Positions 5,636-7,606 of a stretch of DNA of 7,606 nt are shown piece after piece; position 1 is the stretch's first letter, and the number at the start of each line of letters is the position of its first letter. The notes below the pieces were generated by a model that was given only the letters and a program-made list of their open reading frames with translations, was not told the origin of the DNA and did not search any database. Origin of the DNA: Desulfobulbaceae bacterium. GTDB lineage: Bacteria > Desulfobacterota > Desulfobulbia > Desulfobulbales > Desulfocapsaceae. The position numbers and the translations under genes are program-made. The stretch spans positions 1-7,606 of the forward strand of contig JAHEMX010000167.1 in NCBI GenBank assembly GCA_024643445.1, in the 5' to 3' direction.

Positions 5636-6301
5636 TTACATGCCGCTGTAGAGACTATCCCACTCGGCCTTGACGCGAGTGATAACCTTCTGGATCATCG
5701 GCAGGGTGTCCTCGTCACAGATGCCGACGAGCGGCTCGCCCTGGGCTATGGACACACCCGGTTTAAAATAGATCGAATGGATAACCCCCTCCTGCCCAGT
5801 ATAATAGACGGGAGTGTCACGCTTCATCAGTGACATGGTGAAGATTTCGTCACCCTGCCGTATCGTCACCGCACGGGAGCCCTTCTTCTCAATACGAGAC
5901 TGTATATCCAATGAAAAGAAATACTTTGCCTTTTCCGGTGCCACAAAAAGGTAGAGCACTTCCTTCAGGATGTTCTCAATAATTTCTTTTTTCTTCAGGG
6001 GATAGCGGATCGTTATCAGTTTCTCACCGGCTTCAACAAACTGCCCGTCCCGTTCCACCTCTATTTTTGAGACTATACCGGTTATCGGCGCGTTAACAAC
6101 CCTCCGGTTACGCTCACGGGTGATCTGAAATAACGGGGTTCCGGGAATATGGTTCCACTCCCCGCCGACGCCATCCACCGCTGTTCCCTTGTCAAGCTTG
6201 AAATTGACAACGCCGGTATGGGGAGCGCAGATATCCACATAAGCGTAAGGGTCCATGCGATACTTCCCCAGTATTTCATCAAAATCGATATCACTAGACA
6301 T
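5636..6301 (-). CDS. Protein with two biotinyl/lipoyl-like (barrel-sandwich) regions, possible ligase substrate (221 aa)
   Basis: Residues 22-98 form one complete biotinyl-like unit: ICAPHTGVVNFKLDKGTAV, then GTPLFQITRERNRRVVNAPI, then TGIVSKIEVERDGQFVEAGE. The acceptor motif expected before the second half (AMKM) is replaced by TRERNR, so it has no modifiable lysine. After a charged helical linker (102-140), residues about 141-196 hold a second unit: QGDEIFTMSLMKRDTPVYYT, then GQEGVIHSIYFKPGVSIAQG. LMKR places K160 where biotinylated lysines lie, so K160 is the only good acceptor candidate. No signal peptide or membrane helix is seen. The ATG at 6301 has AGGA eight bases upstream. It lies between a membrane-protein gene and a ligase-family gene on the same strand, which suggests that it is the ligase's target. 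No carboxylase or transcarboxylase gene is in the window, and the function is unknown. Confidence 0.8.
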   Translation of the reverse strand: MSSDIDFDEILGKYRMDPYAYVDICAPHTGVVNFKLDKGTAVDGVGGEWNHIPGTPLFQITRERNRRVVNAPITGIVSKIEVERDGQFVEAGEKLITIRYPLKKKEIIENILKEVLYLFVAPEKAKYFFSLDIQSRIEKKGSRAVTIRQGDEIFTMSLMKRDTPVYYTGQEGVIHSIYFKPGVSIAQGEPLVGICDEDTLPMIQKVITRVKAEWDSLYSGM

Positions 6302-6384
6302 GGTCTGTATCCTGTTTCTTCTTCCTCTGTTACCCGTCTCGATGAGCCGGGTCGGTCAGGTCGTGTCCGCCTGCCGGTCACGGT

Positions 6385-6888
6385 CTAATGCCCGGCGGCG
6401 TGCTCGGCCGAGGCAACAACCGGTGCCGCTGGACTGGTATCAATAACCCGGCACCTGATACTATCCGGGGTAACCCGGTGAGAGATGAAGCGTTTATCCT
6501 GCAGTTCAAAGTTGTGAGACGTTTCTGCCGCAAGAGAAGCGTAAATAACCCATTTCCCGCTGCCCCAACGCTCACCCGACCGGTCCTGCAGATCGCAATA
6601 GATAACGGTATCACGCAGCGACGCACCACTCTTGCTGGTGAGGGTAAAATCTGCCTGTACCTGCCTGGTAACCCGGTTGATTTCAAAACGGTACGCGTCC
6701 AGTGACACCAGTTCGGCCCGAGGGCTGGCCTGCACCTCGGGATTAATCATAGTAACCAGGTCAGCGGCCTCGCTCACCCGCTTTACGGCAAAACCGATAG
6801 CAAGAAAAATGAGGATGCACAGAAATATATTGGCCCACCACTGCAACATCTTCTCCCTTTTCGCCTGACCGACAGTCTCATCCGCCAT
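6385..6888 (-). CDS. Single-pass inner-membrane protein of unknown function (167 aa)
   Basis: I do not recognise the family. Residues 1-16 are a short charged cytoplasmic tail, and 17-37 (QWWANIFLCILIFLAIGFAV) are one membrane helix, not a cleavable signal. The remaining 130 residues should lie in the periplasm. They look beta-rich, like an FxLYD/immunoglobulin-type module: RFEINRVTRQVQADFTLTSK, LRDTVIYCDLQDRSGERWGS, then TSHNFELQDKRF. C98 and C146 could form a disulfide. The tail (152-167) is Ala/Pro-rich and ends in His. The ATG at 6888 has AGGA seven bases upstream and follows a strong promoter by about 20 bases. It is the first gene of the operon with the biotinyl-like protein (83-base gap) and the ligase; whether it works with them is inference. 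Confidence 0.8.
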   Translation of the reverse strand: MADETVGQAKREKMLQWWANIFLCILIFLAIGFAVKRVSEAADLVTMINPEVQASPRAELVSLDAYRFEINRVTRQVQADFTLTSKSGASLRDTVIYCDLQDRSGERWGSGKWVIYASLAAETSHNFELQDKRFISHRVTPDSIRCRVIDTSPAAPVVASAEHAAGH

Positions 6889-6914
6889 GTTACTTTCCTT
6901 TTTTGAGGTTGTGG

Positions 6915-6943
6915 TTTATACTTGCATCTCTACCCGATGGCAA
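6915..6943 (-). promoter_or_regulatory. Promoter of the membrane protein / biotinyl-like protein / ligase operon
   Basis: On the minus strand TTGCCA (6943-6938, five of six) and TATAAA (6920-6915, five of six) are exactly 17 bp apart. The start site would be near 6908, giving a leader of about 20 bases that carries the AAGGA ribosome site of the gene starting at 6888. No operator-like palindrome overlaps it. The rest of the divergent gap (6944-7115) should hold the promoter of the rightward gene; I see no convincing box pair there, only a weak GGTAT/ATACC inverted repeat near 7050. Confidence 0.7.
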
Positions 6944-7115
6944 GCCAATTTTCCACTATCAGTGTTCTCCAGAAGAACCGGTTGCCAGCACATCAGCCTG
7001 GATCACGCACCAGTCTGATCAAAAGATTCACTACGCATTTTTGCCGGTATCATATACCATTTATTCCGATGGAACACCACCGCACAAACATTACTCATTA
7101 TTTGCCCGGACCCCA

Positions 7116-7606
7116 ATGAAGAATTTCGTTCGCCGGTTTCTCGCCGGCTTCCTTGGGTTTTCAGCACTTGCCGTCATTTTCTTCTTCTTTATTCCGGCGA
7201 TGCTCGACAACTGGGCCATTCCGCTGCTGCTTAAAAGAATGTCTCTTGAAAATCAGCACGCTCAGGTTACCACACTGACACCCTTTGCGCTCACCGGCAC
7301 GATCAGTGTTGCAGAAAATGATGTCCCGACACTTTCCGTGCCGCGTTTTGAAATCCTTTACACACCCTCATCCCTGTTAAAAAGACGCATGACCGCCGCG
7401 GTTCTTGACCACGCCACCCTGCATCTCAGCAGGCAGGATGGCCGGATTTACCTGCACGGTATCGCCCCGTCCCCCGGTGGCCCGGGAACACCGATCAGCA
7501 GTGCCTGGAAGGAGCTCCCCTTCAGGCTTGACACGCTTGTTTTGAAGGAGTGCAGCGTGGTCCTGCATGAACCTGGCAAGCCTGACAGCAGAATAACCGT
7601 CAGCGC
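7116..7606 (+). CDS. N-terminal part of a membrane-anchored YdbH/AsmA-like envelope protein (cut by the window edge)
   Basis: The frame is open from the ATG at 7116 to the right edge (163 codons plus two bases). It starts MKNFVRRFLAGFLGFSALAV, then a run of hydrophobic residues (about 10-28), giving an inner-membrane anchor with the remainder outside. The following part (VPRFEILYTPSSLLKRRMTA, then AVLDHATLHLSRQDGRIYLH) has the repeating beta-strand style of AsmA/TamB/YdbH-type proteins, which bridge the inner and outer membranes and move phospholipids. In these a segment like f.i.YtpssLl is followed by 'the g.tl.l...dG.i.l.gi'. These proteins are usually very long (700 residues or more), so most is missing. 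Only a weak GGA precedes the ATG. The assignment rests on style rather than on a signature motif. It is transcribed away from the ligase operon. Confidence 0.6.
   Translation, partial: MKNFVRRFLAGFLGFSALAVIFFFFIPAMLDNWAIPLLLKRMSLENQHAQVTTLTPFALTGTISVAENDVPTLSVPRFEILYTPSSLLKRRMTAAVLDHATLHLSRQDGRIYLHGIAPSPGGPGTPISSAWKELPFRLDTLVLKECSVVLHEPGKPDSRITVS

Noticed and set aside
6922..7119. Plus-strand 65-codon frame in the divergent gap
   Set aside because: It starts with TTG without a ribosome site, overlaps the -35/-10 of the leftward operon and has low-complexity, non-protein-like composition.
1..7606. CRISPR arrays, tRNA or rRNA genes, integrase or transposase genes
   Set aside because: No spaced direct-repeat series, no cloverleaf-like segments and no recombinase motifs were seen on either strand.

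Overview
The window looks like ordinary chromosome from a Gram-negative, probably sulfate-reducing-type Desulfobacterota bacterium (Desulfobulbaceae-like). This is inferred from the gene set, moderate GC, protein style and a dispersed-repeat-like element; no search was run. Periplasmic proteins (SurA-type chaperone, TlpA-type thioredoxin) and a probable YdbH/AsmA-like envelope protein imply an outer membrane.

Layout. (1) 1-1433, minus strand: the 5' part of uppP (undecaprenyl-diphosphatase, running off the left edge), a 68-residue exported three-cysteine protein with a strong intrinsic terminator, and a periplasmic TlpA/ResA-type thioredoxin. A near-consensus promoter with a palindrome filling its spacer, followed by a structured leader, lies between the last two. 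(2) 1679-4388, plus strand: a tight cluster of a SurA-type peptidyl-prolyl isomerase, a RodZ-type HTH/membrane protein and recO. (3) 4389-4643: a non-coding stretch holding a hairpin-forming repeat element bounded by an 11-bp direct repeat that duplicates the 3' end of the next gene. (4) 6943-4644, minus strand: a probable three-gene operon with its own good sigma70-type promoter, encoding a single-pass membrane protein of unknown function, a protein with two biotinyl/lipoyl-like (barrel-sandwich) regions, and a biotin-protein-ligase-family enzyme. (5) 7116 to the right edge, plus strand: the start of a large membrane-anchored protein, probably of the YdbH/AsmA-like group.

How the genes fit together. 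uppP, the SurA-type chaperone, RodZ and the YdbH-like protein serve the cell envelope. The thioredoxin and the small cysteine protein are both exported, adjacent and probably co-transcribed, which suggests a redox link. The most unusual part is the operon at 6888-4644. A ligase that keeps the catalytic lysine but departs from the classical biotin pocket lies next to a possible acceptor whose only candidate lysine sits in LMKR rather than AMKM. This may be a dedicated modification pair and is the best candidate here for an undescribed system.
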